This document shows, piece by piece, positions 49,747-58,058 of a stretch of 64,000 bases of DNA. Every line of letters starts with the position of its first letter. Position 1 is the first letter of the stretch. The notes under the pieces were generated by a model. That model saw nothing but the letters and a program-made list of their open reading frames with translations. It was not told the DNA's origin and searched no databases. This DNA is from MWBF01 sp040772005 (GTDB taxonomy: Bacteria > Chloroflexota > Anaerolineae > CG2-30-64-16). The translations under genes were made by a program, and so were the position numbers. The stretch covers positions 186,001-250,000 of the forward strand of contig JAXGYZ010000002.1 in the NCBI GenBank assembly GCA_040772005.1, in the 5' to 3' direction.

Positions 49747-50466
49747 TTACTTTGTTCCCCAGTGGACGGCCACTGTGCCCAGCATCGCCAGACGATAGTG
49801 TACGTCGTGCAGCCCGGCAGCGGCCATGATATCCGCCAGGGCTGCGGGCCGCGGGAAGGCGAGCGCAGAGTGAGGCAGGTAGGTGTAGGCTTCGCGCCGG
49901 CCGCTGATGATGCCTCCCAGGAGGGGCACGAGTTTGAAGAAGTAGAATCGGAATAGCGCGCCGAACACGGGCGTGCGCGGCAGGGTGATTTCCAGGCAGA
50001 CCACGCGGCCGCCCGGCTTGACGACCCGCACCTGTTCGGCAAAAGCAAGGCGGATGTCGGTGACGTTGCGCATCATGAAGCCGGAGCAGGCGGCATCGAA
50101 CGTCCCATCCGCGAACGGCAGCGCCAGCGCGTCTCCTTCGGTGAAGGGGAACGTCAGGCCGGGATGCTTCCCCTGGCCGTAGAGCATCATCTCGCGCGTG
50201 AGGTCCAGCCCGACCACGCGCAGCGTGGGGTCGAGCCGCAGCGCCTCGTACGCGATGTCGCCCGTGCCCGTTGCGACATCGAGCAGGCGGCCCCCGCGGG
50301 GCAGCGCGCACAGCCGGACCACCGTGCGCCGCCAGATGCCGTCGCGGCCCAGCGTCATGAGCCGGTTCATCAGGTCATAGCGCGGGGCAATCGCGGTGAA
50401 CATCCCGCGCACGTAACTGCGCTTCTCATCGGGCGGCGGCAGGACGGAGGATGGCTGCCTGGACAA
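49747..50466 (-). CDS. menG: Demethylmenaquinone methyltransferase (MenG/UbiE)
   Basis: This encodes 239 aa. It starts with TTG at 50466 because GGAG lies about 10 nt before; there is no in-frame ATG before the conserved domain. SAM motif I is LLDVATGTGDIAYE, then VVGLDLTREMM, FTEGDALALPFADGTFD and MMRNVTD, with GGIISGRREAYTYLPHS near the end. These features define the UbiE/MenG group, which methylates demethylmenaquinone in the last step of menaquinone synthesis. Menaquinone fits an anaerobic or microaerobic bacterium. Other men genes are not in the window. Confidence 0.9.
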   Translation of the reverse strand: MSRQPSSVLPPPDEKRSYVRGMFTAIAPRYDLMNRLMTLGRDGIWRRTVVRLCALPRGGRLLDVATGTGDIAYEALRLDPTLRVVGLDLTREMMLYGQGKHPGLTFPFTEGDALALPFADGTFDAACSGFMMRNVTDIRLAFAEQVRVVKPGGRVVCLEITLPRTPVFGALFRFYFFKLVPLLGGIISGRREAYTYLPHSALAFPRPAALADIMAAAGLHDVHYRLAMLGTVAVHWGTK

Positions 50467-50483
50467 GGGTGACTCCTTCGATG

Positions 50484-50539
50484 GTTTGTAGTGGGCGCTT
50501 CAGCGCCCCGTGGATGGCGCTAAAGCGCCTACTACGAAC
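50484..50539. repeat. REP-like palindrome, family 2 copy 1
   Basis: GTTTGTAGTGGGCGCTTCAG (left arm, 50484-50507) and its inverted partner (50516-50539) match at 21 of 24 positions. A second copy lies at 59923-59978. Confidence 0.85.
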
Positions 50540-50548
50540 GGGGTTGTT

Positions 50549-51292
50549 TCACTCGCGCACGAACATCCACGGTGCGAGGCGGCGCTCCAGCCGGTCTACG
50601 ACGAAATAGAGCAGCAGCCCCAACAGGCTCATGGCTACCACACCTGCATACATATCGGCGTAAGCCAGCCGGCCCCAGCTATCCACGATAATATAATAGC
50701 CCAGGCCGGAGGTCGTGGCAAACGTCTCCGTGAAAAAGAGGACGGCAATGGCCGTCCCGATGCTCACGCGCAGCGCGGTCAGCGCGGCGGGCACGGTCGC
50801 GGGCAGGTACACGAAGCGAAAGAGGCCGCGGCGCCCCGCGCCCAGCGAGCGCACCGAATAGATCAGCTCCGGGCGCAGCGCGCTGGCCTGGTCGCGCACG
50901 ACCACGAGAATCTGGAAGAACAGGATCAGGAAGATGATGAAGATCTTGCTCGTGTCACCGATGCCGAGCAGCAGCAGGATGACCGGCAGGAACACGATCT
51001 TGGGGATCGGATAAACGATGTAGACCATCGGCGCGAAGATGCGGTCCAGAGCGCGGCTCTGGCCGAGCACCAGGCCGGCGGGCGTGGCGAGCAGCATGGA
51101 GATGACGATGCCCGCCACGACGCGCCACAGGCTGACGACGAAATGGCGCGCCAGCCCGCGCGGCAGCGCCGCGACGAGCGCCTGCCCGACGACCCAGGGC
51201 CCCGGCAGCACCTCGGAGCGGATGAGCCAGCTCGATAACTGCCAGAGCAGGAGCAGGACCAGCGTGGCCAGGGCCAGATCGCGACGGCGCAT
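50549..51292 (-). CDS. NitT/TauT-type ABC transporter permease
   Basis: This encodes 247 aa; ATG 51292 (MRRRDLAL) is the start, 8 nt after the ATPase stop. About six membrane segments are present (LALATLVLLLLWQLSSWLI at the start). The EAA loop is LIYSVRSLGAGRRGLFRFVYLPA, followed by GLGYYIIVDSWGRLAYADMYAG. It resembles SsuC/ThiX permeases. It pairs with the ATPase and S-component genes upstream on the same strand; no binding-protein gene is adjacent. Confidence 0.88.
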   Translation of the reverse strand: MRRRDLALATLVLLLLWQLSSWLIRSEVLPGPWVVGQALVAALPRGLARHFVVSLWRVVAGIVISMLLATPAGLVLGQSRALDRIFAPMVYIVYPIPKIVFLPVILLLLGIGDTSKIFIIFLILFFQILVVVRDQASALRPELIYSVRSLGAGRRGLFRFVYLPATVPAALTALRVSIGTAIAVLFFTETFATTSGLGYYIIVDSWGRLAYADMYAGVVAMSLLGLLLYFVVDRLERRLAPWMFVRE

Positions 51293-51300
51293 GAGTTTTC

Positions 51301-52158
51301 CTACATCCCTACTAATAATTCGCGCAGTTCCGCGCACTTCTGCCAGAACGCCGGCTGGCCCCGGTACGCGACATCGCCCGCGCCGGGGTTCTCCACGATG
51401 CGCGCATGGGTGTTGGGCGGCCGGCCCAGCACGAGGATGCGCTGGCCCAGGTACGCGGCTTCCTCGATGATGTGCGTCACCACGATGGTCGTCACGCCGG
51501 TCTCCTGGCGCAGCTCCACGGTCAGCCGTTGCAGGTCCTCGCGCGTGAGCGCGTCGAGCGAGGAGAACGGCTCGTCCATCAGCAGCAGGTCGGGCTGCTG
51601 CAGCAGGCTGCGCGCGATGGCCGTGCGCTGGCGCTGGCCGCCGCTGATTTGGGCGGGATACTTGTCGCGCACTTCCGCGATGCCGAGCCGGGTGAGCCAG
51701 TGGTTGACTTGTTCGGAAGTGATATCGGCGCGCGGGTAAGGCCGCGGGCCGGCGCTGCTCTCGCGCTTGCCCTCGTAGAAGCGGCCCATGCGCATGACCA
51801 GCGCAACATTCTCCCAGACGGTGGACCAGGGGAGCAGGCCATAGTCCTGCAGGACGAGGCCGGTGGTGGCGCGCGGCCGGGGCACCGGCTGCCCGTCGAC
51901 GAGGATCGTGCCCCCGCGCGGCTGGCGCAGCCCGGCGACAAGATAGAGCAGCGTGCTCTTGCCGCAGCCCGACGGGCCGATGATGCACCACGCCTCGCCG
52001 GCGCGCACGGTCCACGAGAAGCGGTCGAACACGGGGGGCTGCTCGGCATAGGCGAACGTCAGCTCGCGCACCTCTACCACCGGCTCGCCCGGCTGTGACG
52101 GGTCCTCCGGCTGTGGCCGGTCGTGCTGTGGCTTCGCCTCAGCCCACCGTGCCACCAT
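51301..52158 (-). CDS. NitT/TauT-type ABC transporter ATP-binding protein
   Basis: This encodes 285 aa from ATG 52158 (MVARWAEAKPQ); the longer frame upstream overlaps the S-component gene and is rejected. Walker A is GPSGCGKST, the signature ISGGQRQRT (Leu to Ile), Walker B LLLMDEPFSSLD, then VTHIIEEAAYLG. An acidic, basic and proline-rich N-terminal extension of about 30 residues is unusual for this family. It is 28 nt after the ECF S-component gene and 8 nt before the permease gene. Confidence 0.88.
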   Translation of the reverse strand: MVARWAEAKPQHDRPQPEDPSQPGEPVVEVRELTFAYAEQPPVFDRFSWTVRAGEAWCIIGPSGCGKSTLLYLVAGLRQPRGGTILVDGQPVPRPRATTGLVLQDYGLLPWSTVWENVALVMRMGRFYEGKRESSAGPRPYPRADITSEQVNHWLTRLGIAEVRDKYPAQISGGQRQRTAIARSLLQQPDLLLMDEPFSSLDALTREDLQRLTVELRQETGVTTIVVTHIIEEAAYLGQRILVLGRPPNTHARIVENPGAGDVAYRGQPAFWQKCAELRELLVGM

Positions 52159-52186
52159 ATTCCCCGTGTCGCCTGTCACGCCGCGC

Positions 52187-52720
52187 CTACTCGGTCCAGG
52201 TCTGGCGGCGGCCCATCCGGTCGATCGCCGGATAAGCCCGGCGGACGGCCAGATACAGGGGGATGCCGACGACCCCGCCGACGATGGCTTGCAGGGCATT
52301 GAAGGGCACTTCGGCCAGCGCGGCTTCCCAGCCTTTGAGGGCCGTCCCGCCCAACAGATAACCGGCCACCATGACCAGCGCGCCCGCCGCATACGCGAAG
52401 ATGAGCTGCGGGATGACCCGCGTGCGCCGCGCCAGCAGGCCGATGACTGCGCCCTGCAGGCCGTGGGCCAGCAGGCTGATCGGCGCCCACACGGCATACG
52501 GCCCGCTCAACAGGTCCGCGATGGCCGTGCCGATGCCGCCGGCTGCAAAGCCGACCAGCGGGCCGAAGGCGAACGCGGCAAACGAGGTCGCGGCATCGGA
52601 GAGGTTCCAGTAGCCCTGCGACGCGGGGATGGGAATCTGCACGACTTTGGTCAGGACGACGGTCAGGGCGATAAGCACGGCGACCAGGGCAATCATGCCC
52701 GGCGAGGTGGACTTGTTCAC
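52187..52720 (-). CDS. ECF transporter S component
   Basis: This encodes 177 aa with about six membrane segments. GYWNLSDAATSFAAFAFGPLVGFAAGGIGTAIADLLSG, with its paired glycines, is the typical S-component helix 2-3 pattern of YkoE/ThiW/HmpT-like proteins, which bind thiamine, its precursors or other vitamins. Normally such a protein works with EcfT and two EcfA ATPases. Here the next genes are a NitT/TauT-type ATPase and permease, and no EcfT is nearby, so either this is a mixed transporter or the S component uses an EcfAAT encoded elsewhere. Substrate inferred only from family. Confidence 0.8.
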   Translation of the reverse strand: MNKSTSPGMIALVAVLIALTVVLTKVVQIPIPASQGYWNLSDAATSFAAFAFGPLVGFAAGGIGTAIADLLSGPYAVWAPISLLAHGLQGAVIGLLARRTRVIPQLIFAYAAGALVMVAGYLLGGTALKGWEAALAEVPFNALQAIVGGVVGIPLYLAVRRAYPAIDRMGRRQTWTE

Positions 52721-52812
52721 ATGATTACTCCCGCGGATGGGTTGGCAGTGACGCGCCTATCATAGCGCGCATTACCCTAGGCTGCAACGTGGGGGATGAA
52801 TATGTGACCTCT

Positions 52813-52867
52813 CCCCCTCTCCTGAGCTTGGGCGAACCGAAGGTTCGCCCAAGCTCAGGAGAGGGGG
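52813..52867. repeat. 26-bp perfect hairpin
   Basis: Two 26-nt arms, 52813-52838 and 52842-52867, are perfect reverse complements around a 3-nt loop (GAA). The right part overlaps the last codons of the alpha/beta hydrolase gene (SPPAPLS), whose stop is at 52855-52857. Confidence 0.95.
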
Positions 52868-53847
52868 GCGGGGGGTGAGGTATCGTCAGGCAGGCGCGCC
52901 TCACCTATGAGCAGTTGCCCGGTCAGCGCGAGGGCCGCGCGGACATAGGCGGGTTCGACGCCGGGCGACAGGTGGTTGCCGGGGAGCACGCGCACGGCCA
53001 GGCTGCTCGCACAAGGAAAGTCCGTGCGCCGGTAAGCCGCCAGCGCGGCGGGAATCTCCGCGGGTGTGCGGCAGCCCGGAAAGACTGCCTGCCAGCGAAT
53101 CACGGTGTCGTCCTCGGCAAATAGCAGGGCCACGCGGCCCGGATAGCGAAACTCCGGCCCCGGGACCTTGGATGCGGCCCAACAGGCATCCTCCACGACA
53201 CGCTGCGGTGAACGCGTGCGCAGGAGGTCGCCCCCGATGCCGCCTGTGATATCGAGGCCCACGCGCACGGCCTGCCAGACAGCGGCCGGCCCCTGCTTCA
53301 GCGCCGCCAGGGCGATGCGGGCCACTTCGCCCGCAAAACTGGCGACGAGTTCCCGCGGCTCCCGCTCGATCAGCCCGGCCGCGCACAGCCCGACTGCCGC
53401 AGCCGCCAGGTCTGCCGCGCCGGCCGCGGCGCGCAGGGCCTCGGCCCCGCCGTGCGACCAGCCGACCAGGACAATCCCTCCCGGCGGAGGCGCTTCGCCA
53501 GCATCCAGGGCGGCCCAATGGCGAGCGATGATGACAGGCAGCGCCCGTGCCCTGGCCGGGTCGCCGCCCGCGGGCGGGTCGATGTCGGCCAGCCAGGCGA
53601 CGCCTGCTCGCCCGTGCAGGGCGCTCTCGGCCAGCACGAGGGCCGATGAAAGGGCCCTCTGGCCGTGGCCGGGCAGTACGACGATCAGGGCACCATCCAG
53701 TGCGTGCCGGGCCTGGTTGGCGGCGCGTTCTGCACCGGTGCGGGCGTCATAGCAGTGGAGTGCATACCCGATGCGCGCGCCGTCGATGACGAGGTGGTCG
53801 CGCTGCTGCACGATACGTATCTGCTCTGTTGTGCGTTCTTCTGCCAT
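52855..53847 (-). CDS. Putative alpha/beta hydrolase
   Basis: This encodes 330 aa. The nucleophile elbow GWSHGG and a charge-relay histidine candidate GNHLSPG near the C-terminus, with FAEDDTVIRW between (acidic residue), match an alpha/beta hydrolase fold. LPGHGQRALSSALVLAES at about residue 55 is the oxyanion region. There is no signal peptide, so it acts in the cytosol. Substrate unknown. The final residues (TSPPAPLS) come from a long perfect hairpin, so the last codons look added by repeat insertion. Confidence 0.7.
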   Translation of the reverse strand: MAEERTTEQIRIVQQRDHLVIDGARIGYALHCYDARTGAERAANQARHALDGALIVVLPGHGQRALSSALVLAESALHGRAGVAWLADIDPPAGGDPARARALPVIIARHWAALDAGEAPPPGGIVLVGWSHGGAEALRAAAGAADLAAAAVGLCAAGLIEREPRELVASFAGEVARIALAALKQGPAAVWQAVRVGLDITGGIGGDLLRTRSPQRVVEDACWAASKVPGPEFRYPGRVALLFAEDDTVIRWQAVFPGCRTPAEIPAALAAYRRTDFPCASSLAVRVLPGNHLSPGVEPAYVRAALALTGQLLIGEARLPDDTSPPAPLS

Positions 53848-54240
53848 CCGTCCGCCTGCTCCCTCTCCAGGTGCAGAGATTATAGGTCACATGGGATACC
53901 GATACAAGCGCAGCCTCCAGCCGCAGGGGTTCCCGGTGTCGCACCATAGAGATTCGAGTCGAGGCTTCAGCCGGTCAGGTAGGCTGTGTGCGTTCACTCC
54001 CCATCCGGCTAAAGCCTCGACTCCAGGTACATTTGGCATTCCTGCAGGGCGGTTTCAGAGTGCATCAGGTGAACCCACCCGGCAACTGAAGTTGCGGCTA
54101 CCGTTGCGACACTTCGCAGCAAACGACGCAGGTCGGTTTTGCGTGGTAGCCGCAGCCATGCACGAGTGCAACATGATTTCGCCCTGGCATTCCTGCCACT
54201 CACGTTGACACACCCGCGCGCGTTCGTTATACTCGCAGCC
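53848..54240. other. 393-nt gap of palindromic repeats and a promoter
   Basis: GAGTCGAGGCTTCAGCCGG (53956-53974) is inverted at 54005-54023 (18 of 19 match). A second element, CCCGGCAACTGAAGTTGCGG with CTACC, has arms GCGGCTACC (54094-54102) and GGTAGCCGC (54145-54153); it resembles the repeat at 63829-63916. The promoter for the next gene ends the gap. No coding sequence is supported. Confidence 0.75.
54205..54233 (+). promoter_or_regulatory. Promoter of the HypE-like gene, predicting a leaderless mRNA
   Basis: TTGACA (54205-54210), a 17-nt spacer and TATACT (54228-54233) lie only 7 nt before the ATG at 54241. Transcription would start at or next to the start codon. Confidence 0.75.
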
Positions 54241-55290
54241 ATGCTTGACATGAATGACCTTCTGCCTGCCGGCAAGCTGCCCCTGGCCCTGCTGGACCGG
54301 CTCCTGACCCGTTTCGCGCCGGATGACCCGCGCATCATCGTCGGGCCGCGCGGGGGCGAGGATGCCGCCGTGTTTGACTTCGGGGATCGCTGCCTCGTCG
54401 CCAAGACGGACCCGATCACCTTTGCGACGAGCGAGATCGGCTGGTACGCGGTCAACGTGAACGCGAACGACATCGCGGTCATGGGTGCGCAGCCGCGTTG
54501 GTTCATGGCGACGGTGCTGCTGCCTGCCGGTCGGGCAACCGCGGCAATGGCCGAGGCCATCTTCGACCAGATCGACCGGGCCTGCGCGGCGCTGGGCGCC
54601 AGCCTGGCCGGGGGCCATACGGAGATCACCGTCGGGTTGAACCGCCCAATCGTCTGCGGGACGATGCTCGGTGAGGTGACGCGGGAGCGCCTGCTGACCA
54701 AGCGCGGCGCGCAGCCGGGCGATGCAGTGCTGCTCGTCCGCTCCGTGCCCATCGAAGGGACCGCGTTGATCGCGCTGGAACGGGCAGACGTGCTGGCGGC
54801 GCGCGGCCACACGCCGGAGTTCATTGCGCGCTGCCAGCGGTTCCTGCACGAGCCGGGCATCAGCGTGGTCGCGCCCGCGCTGACCGCGGCGGAACTGCCC
54901 GGCGTCCACGCGATGCATGACCCGACCGAGGGTGGGGTTTTGAGCGGCCTGCTGGAGATTGCGCGGGCCGGGGGCACGGGGATGGCGGTAAACCTGGATG
55001 CCATCCCGATTCTGCCGGAGAGCGCGACGCTCTGCCGGGAGTTCGGCCTGGACCCGCTCGGCACGATTGCTTCGGGCGCGATCCTGCTGATCGTGGCCGA
55101 GCCGCACGCGGCGGCGGCACGCGCGACGCTCAGCGCGGCGGGTTATCCGACCGCGGTCATCGGCCGGCTGACGCCGCCGGACGCGGGGCTCGTCGCTCTG
55201 CGCGACGGCGCGCCGGTCGCGTGGCCGGTGTTCGCGGTGGACGAGATTACGAAGGTGTTTGGGGACGAACAAGTGACGAGTAAAGAGTGA
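54241..55290 (+). CDS. HypE-like AIR synthase-family protein
   Basis: This encodes 349 aa. The PurM/AIR-synthase fold is recognised by GPRGGEDAAVFDFGDRCLVAKTDP (N-terminal ATP-binding region), VNANDIAVMGAQPRWF, GGHTEITVGLNRPIVCGTMLG and HDPTEGGVLSGLLEIA. It is closest to HypE/hydrogenase-expression-like proteins, which use ATP to make a thiocarboxamide on HypE's C-terminal cysteine for NiFe-hydrogenase maturation. The C-terminal cysteine is absent (the end reads VTSKE), so this is unlikely to be a genuine NiFe maturase. The last residues fall in a heptamer array. Confidence 0.8.
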   Translation: MLDMNDLLPAGKLPLALLDRLLTRFAPDDPRIIVGPRGGEDAAVFDFGDRCLVAKTDPITFATSEIGWYAVNVNANDIAVMGAQPRWFMATVLLPAGRATAAMAEAIFDQIDRACAALGASLAGGHTEITVGLNRPIVCGTMLGEVTRERLLTKRGAQPGDAVLLVRSVPIEGTALIALERADVLAARGHTPEFIARCQRFLHEPGISVVAPALTAAELPGVHAMHDPTEGGVLSGLLEIARAGGTGMAVNLDAIPILPESATLCREFGLDPLGTIASGAILLIVAEPHAAAARATLSAAGYPTAVIGRLTPPDAGLVALRDGAPVAWPVFAVDEITKVFGDEQVTSKE

Positions 55291-55372
55291 AAAGTAATGA
55301 GTAATGATGAGGCATCCTGAGCGGGTGGGCGGTGCAAGGCCGGTGACGAACTACCGCCAGTCGAAGGATGCC
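55272..55372. repeat. Composite repeat copy E
   Basis: A heptamer array AGTGACG, AGTAAAG, AGTGAAA, AGTAATG, AGTAATG (55272-55306) carries the stop of the HypE-like gene. It is followed by GGCATCCTGAGCGGGT (55311-55326) and AGTCGAAGGATGCC (55359-55372), the mirror of the core of copy C. Confidence 0.85.
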
Positions 55373-55380
55373 TCAACCGC

Positions 55381-56097
55381 TCAGGCGCTACTCCCGAAGG
55401 TATCGCTGTCGTCATCCACCTTGATGCCGAGACGCTCCAGGAACAGACGCAGCGAGTGCTGGCCCAGCAGAACTATCAGCGCGGGCCAGGCGAACAGCAC
55501 GAGCATCGCCAGCACCACGGACACAACTGTCAGCACGATGGCCACGACGAGCAACAGCAGGCTGTAGAGCGGATTGGCGAAGGCTGCCAGCGCCGCGGTC
55601 TTGAGCGCCCCCAGCACGGTCGGCTTTTCGAGGCTGACCAGGACGGGGTAGACGTAAATCTGCATCGCGAGCCAGAAGATGATGATGTAGAGCCATAGGA
55701 ATGCGACAGCCTGCAGCAGTGCGTTGCCTTGCCCCAGGTAAAACAGCAGGTTGAGCAGCAGCAGCGCCAGCCCGCCCATGCCGATGGCGCTCACGCCCAG
55801 CGCCTGTTTCCAGTACTTGCGGAAGCCATCCCAGTAGTACGAACGATCCACATGGATGTCCCGCGCACAACGCCGCGCAACGACCGCCAGGGCAGCCGTC
55901 GCCGGGCCGGCCGGAATTGCAAGCAGGGGAGCCAACCACCAGGGCCCGTTTGCCACGAACAGCGGCCATCCCAGCAGCGCCATCACCAGGACGAAAATGC
56001 CGCCGGTCGCCCACCAGATGAGGTTGATGCCGACCAGGAAGAACAGTTCATTGTAGAAGGTGACGAGGGACCGCCACGCCACGACGAAGGCTCGCAC
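55381..56097 (-). CDS. YesL-like (DUF624) membrane protein
   Basis: This encodes 238 aa with about five membrane segments. The N-terminus reads MRAFVVAWRSLVTFYNELFFLVGINLIWW, then PAGPATAALAVVARR, RSYYWDGFRKYWKQALG and LYIIIFWLAMQIYVYPVLVSL, typical of the YesL/DUF624 family. The function is unknown; in firmicutes members lie near sugar transporters. It is preceded by a perfect 14-bp hairpin and ends 8 nt from copy E of the composite repeat. Confidence 0.75.
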   Translation of the reverse strand: MRAFVVAWRSLVTFYNELFFLVGINLIWWATGGIFVLVMALLGWPLFVANGPWWLAPLLAIPAGPATAALAVVARRCARDIHVDRSYYWDGFRKYWKQALGVSAIGMGGLALLLLNLLFYLGQGNALLQAVAFLWLYIIIFWLAMQIYVYPVLVSLEKPTVLGALKTAALAAFANPLYSLLLLVVAIVLTVVSVVLAMLVLFAWPALIVLLGQHSLRLFLERLGIKVDDDSDTFGSSA

Positions 56098-56121
56098 AGA
56101 GGAACTCCTATATTGCCGGAT

Positions 56122-56172
56122 AGAAAACGGGTTTGTGTGGGAAGCGTGGCTTCGCCGTCAAACCCGTTTTCT
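56122..56172. repeat. 14-bp perfect inverted repeat between same-strand genes
   Basis: AGAAAACGGGTTTG (56122-56135) is inverted at 56159-56172 around a 23-nt loop. It lies between the M20 peptidase and YesL-like genes (both minus) and may be an intergenic terminator or a palindromic repeat. Confidence 0.8.
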
Positions 56173-56178
56173 GAAACG

Positions 56179-57267
56179 TCAGCAGCTTGCCACGATCTCT
56201 TCCAGCAGCCGCGCGCCGTCGACCATGTCGGCAATCGCGATGTGCTCGTGGGTCGTGTGCACGTCGGCCATGCCGGTGCTGAGAATGGCGCAGTGGATGC
56301 CGTGCTCCGCGTAGATGTTGGCGTCCGTGCCGCCGCCGCTCGCTTTGAGGGTCGGTGTGAAGCCGAGCCGCCGGGCCGCCTCCACCGCCGTGGCCACGAC
56401 GGCATGATCATCCGCCAGCTTGTAGGTCGTATACATGCGCTTGATCTTGAGATCGACGTGGGTGCTGTTGTGCTCGGCGGCCTCGTTCAGCGCGGCGGCC
56501 ATTGCCGCGGTCTGCGCGGCCAGCTTCAGATCGTCCCGGCTGCGCGCCTCGCCCTTCAGGTAGACCTTGTCCGGCACGATGTTCGTGGCCTCGCCGCCCT
56601 GGATGATGCCGATGTTGGCCGTCGTCTCGACGTCGATGCGGCCCAGGGGCATGGCAAGGATGGCTTCCGCGGCCACGCGGATGGCGTTGATGCCCTTCTC
56701 CGGCTCCGCGCCCGCATGGGCCTTCTTGCCGTGCACCCACGCTTCGAGCGAATCCTGGCTGGGCGCGCTGGTCACGATGCCGCCGATGGGCCCGCCCGCG
56801 TCCAGCACGTAGCCGCGGCGCGCGGTCAGCTTGCCCTTGTCGAGCAGCCTGGCCCCGCGCAGCCCCACCTCTTCACCGATGGTGATGGCGGCTTCCAGCG
56901 GCGGGTGCGGCCGGCCGTCCTCGCGCAGCGATGCCACGACCTCGAGGATGGTCGCCACGCCCGATTTGTCATCGCCGCCCAGGATGGTGGTCCCGTCGGA
57001 GTAGATCACCCCGTCGCGGATCTCCGGCTTGATGCCGGTATCCTGGCCCACCGTGTCCATGTGCGCGCTCAGCAGCACCGGGTCGGCCGCACCGTTACTT
57101 CCCGACCAGCGAGCAATTACGTTCCAGTGTTCATCCTGCTCTACCTGCGCGCCGAGCGCCGCGCAGCGCCGCGCCAGCTCGCGGCTGACGGCTTCTTCCT
57201 GACCGGATGGGCTGTCGATTCTGACCAGGTCGAGGAAGGTTTGCACCAAACGTTCACTGTTGATCAC
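56179..57267 (-). CDS. M20 family metallopeptidase (PepT-like)
   Basis: This encodes 362 aa. The zinc ligands are in LLSAHMDTV (His, Asp), ILGGDDKSGVATILEVV, EEVGLRGARLLDK, VLDAGGPIGG and the late histidine in ADVHTTHEHI. The dimerisation domain starts at about residue 180 (EAWVHGKKAHAGAEPEKG). The layout matches PepT-like tripeptidases and related M20 carboxypeptidases of the cytosol. It is monocistronic or followed by the YesL-like gene 81 nt downstream, across a hairpin. Confidence 0.9.
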   Translation of the reverse strand: MINSERLVQTFLDLVRIDSPSGQEEAVSRELARRCAALGAQVEQDEHWNVIARWSGSNGAADPVLLSAHMDTVGQDTGIKPEIRDGVIYSDGTTILGGDDKSGVATILEVVASLREDGRPHPPLEAAITIGEEVGLRGARLLDKGKLTARRGYVLDAGGPIGGIVTSAPSQDSLEAWVHGKKAHAGAEPEKGINAIRVAAEAILAMPLGRIDVETTANIGIIQGGEATNIVPDKVYLKGEARSRDDLKLAAQTAAMAAALNEAAEHNSTHVDLKIKRMYTTYKLADDHAVVATAVEAARRLGFTPTLKASGGGTDANIYAEHGIHCAILSTGMADVHTTHEHIAIADMVDGARLLEEIVASC

Positions 57268-57440
57268 GAATCACCTCAAGACAGGGAATGGTAGGACTCT
57301 GAATCAGTCACCGGGAGGTCAATCCTGCAGAGTATAGCCCCGACTGGACGTAACGTCAATTCCGTTCGCGGGGTCGCCTGTCTGCCCCGCTGTACGACAC
57401 CTTACTGCGGGCGCTGCGTACATTCTCTAGAATGCGTTTG

Positions 57441-57446
57441 TATAAT
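57441..57446 (+). promoter_or_regulatory. Possible -10 box upstream of the YbaY-like lipoprotein
   Basis: TATAAT is perfect, 55 nt before the ATG at 57501. The -35 region has no clear match. The 233-nt gap otherwise shows nothing notable. Confidence 0.35.
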
Positions 57447-57500
57447 TGGCCCTTGCCATTGGCTGCCGTGCCTGGCACATCATGGGAAAGGATGGCTTAG

Positions 57501-58037
57501 ATGTTGCGAACCCGCATGCGACCGTTCTACCTTGTATTGTTGCTCCTTGCCGCGCTGACCACGGCCTGCGTTGCCCTGCCGCCCCAGCCGGAAGAACCGG
57601 CCATAAGCGCGCTGCAGGCCAAACAGCCTGGCGCTGCCGCGGAGGCTGCCCCGGCTGCCGCACTCACCAGCGACGAGGCTGCGCCGGCCACTGGGCTTGC
57701 GATCACGGCTATTACGGGCCAGGTCGCCTACCGCCCGCGCATCGCGCTGCCGCCGGATGCCGTCATCGAGGTGGAGCTGCAGGACATCTCGCGCGCCGAT
57801 GCACCCGCGCGAGTTCTCGGCCGGCAGCGCATCGAGACCGGCGGCCAGCAGGTCCCCATCCCATTTGCGGTCGAGTATGACCTGTCGCAGATCGACCCGG
57901 ACGGCGTCTATGTGCTGGTGGCGCGCATCAGCGAGGGCGGCACGACAAGATGGACGAACCCCGACCTCCTGCGTGTGATTACGGGGGGCGCCATCACCGA
58001 TCAGGTTGAGATTCTGGTGCAGCAGGTGGACAACTGA
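57501..58037 (+). CDS. YbaY-like lipoprotein
   Basis: This encodes 178 aa, with AAAGGA before the ATG. The lipobox TTAC gives Cys23, followed by a linker rich in Ala and Pro (AAEAAPAAALTSDEAA). Residues 65-178 resemble the YbaY/YscW domain: GQVAYRPRIALPPDAVIEVELQDISRAD, PIPFAVEYD and YVLVARISEGG. Such domains are small beta sandwiches of unknown function on the outer face of the membrane. It is 21 nt upstream of the next gene, so they are probably one operon. Confidence 0.8.
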   Translation: MLRTRMRPFYLVLLLLAALTTACVALPPQPEEPAISALQAKQPGAAAEAAPAAALTSDEAAPATGLAITAITGQVAYRPRIALPPDAVIEVELQDISRADAPARVLGRQRIETGGQQVPIPFAVEYDLSQIDPDGVYVLVARISEGGTTRWTNPDLLRVITGGAITDQVEILVQQVDN

Positions 58038-58058
58038 GCTCCGCAGGAGGTCATCCGT

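Noticed and set aside
52721..52810. Thiamine (TPP) riboswitch upstream of the S component
   Set aside because: No CTGAGA and no matching conserved helices are visible on the minus strand.
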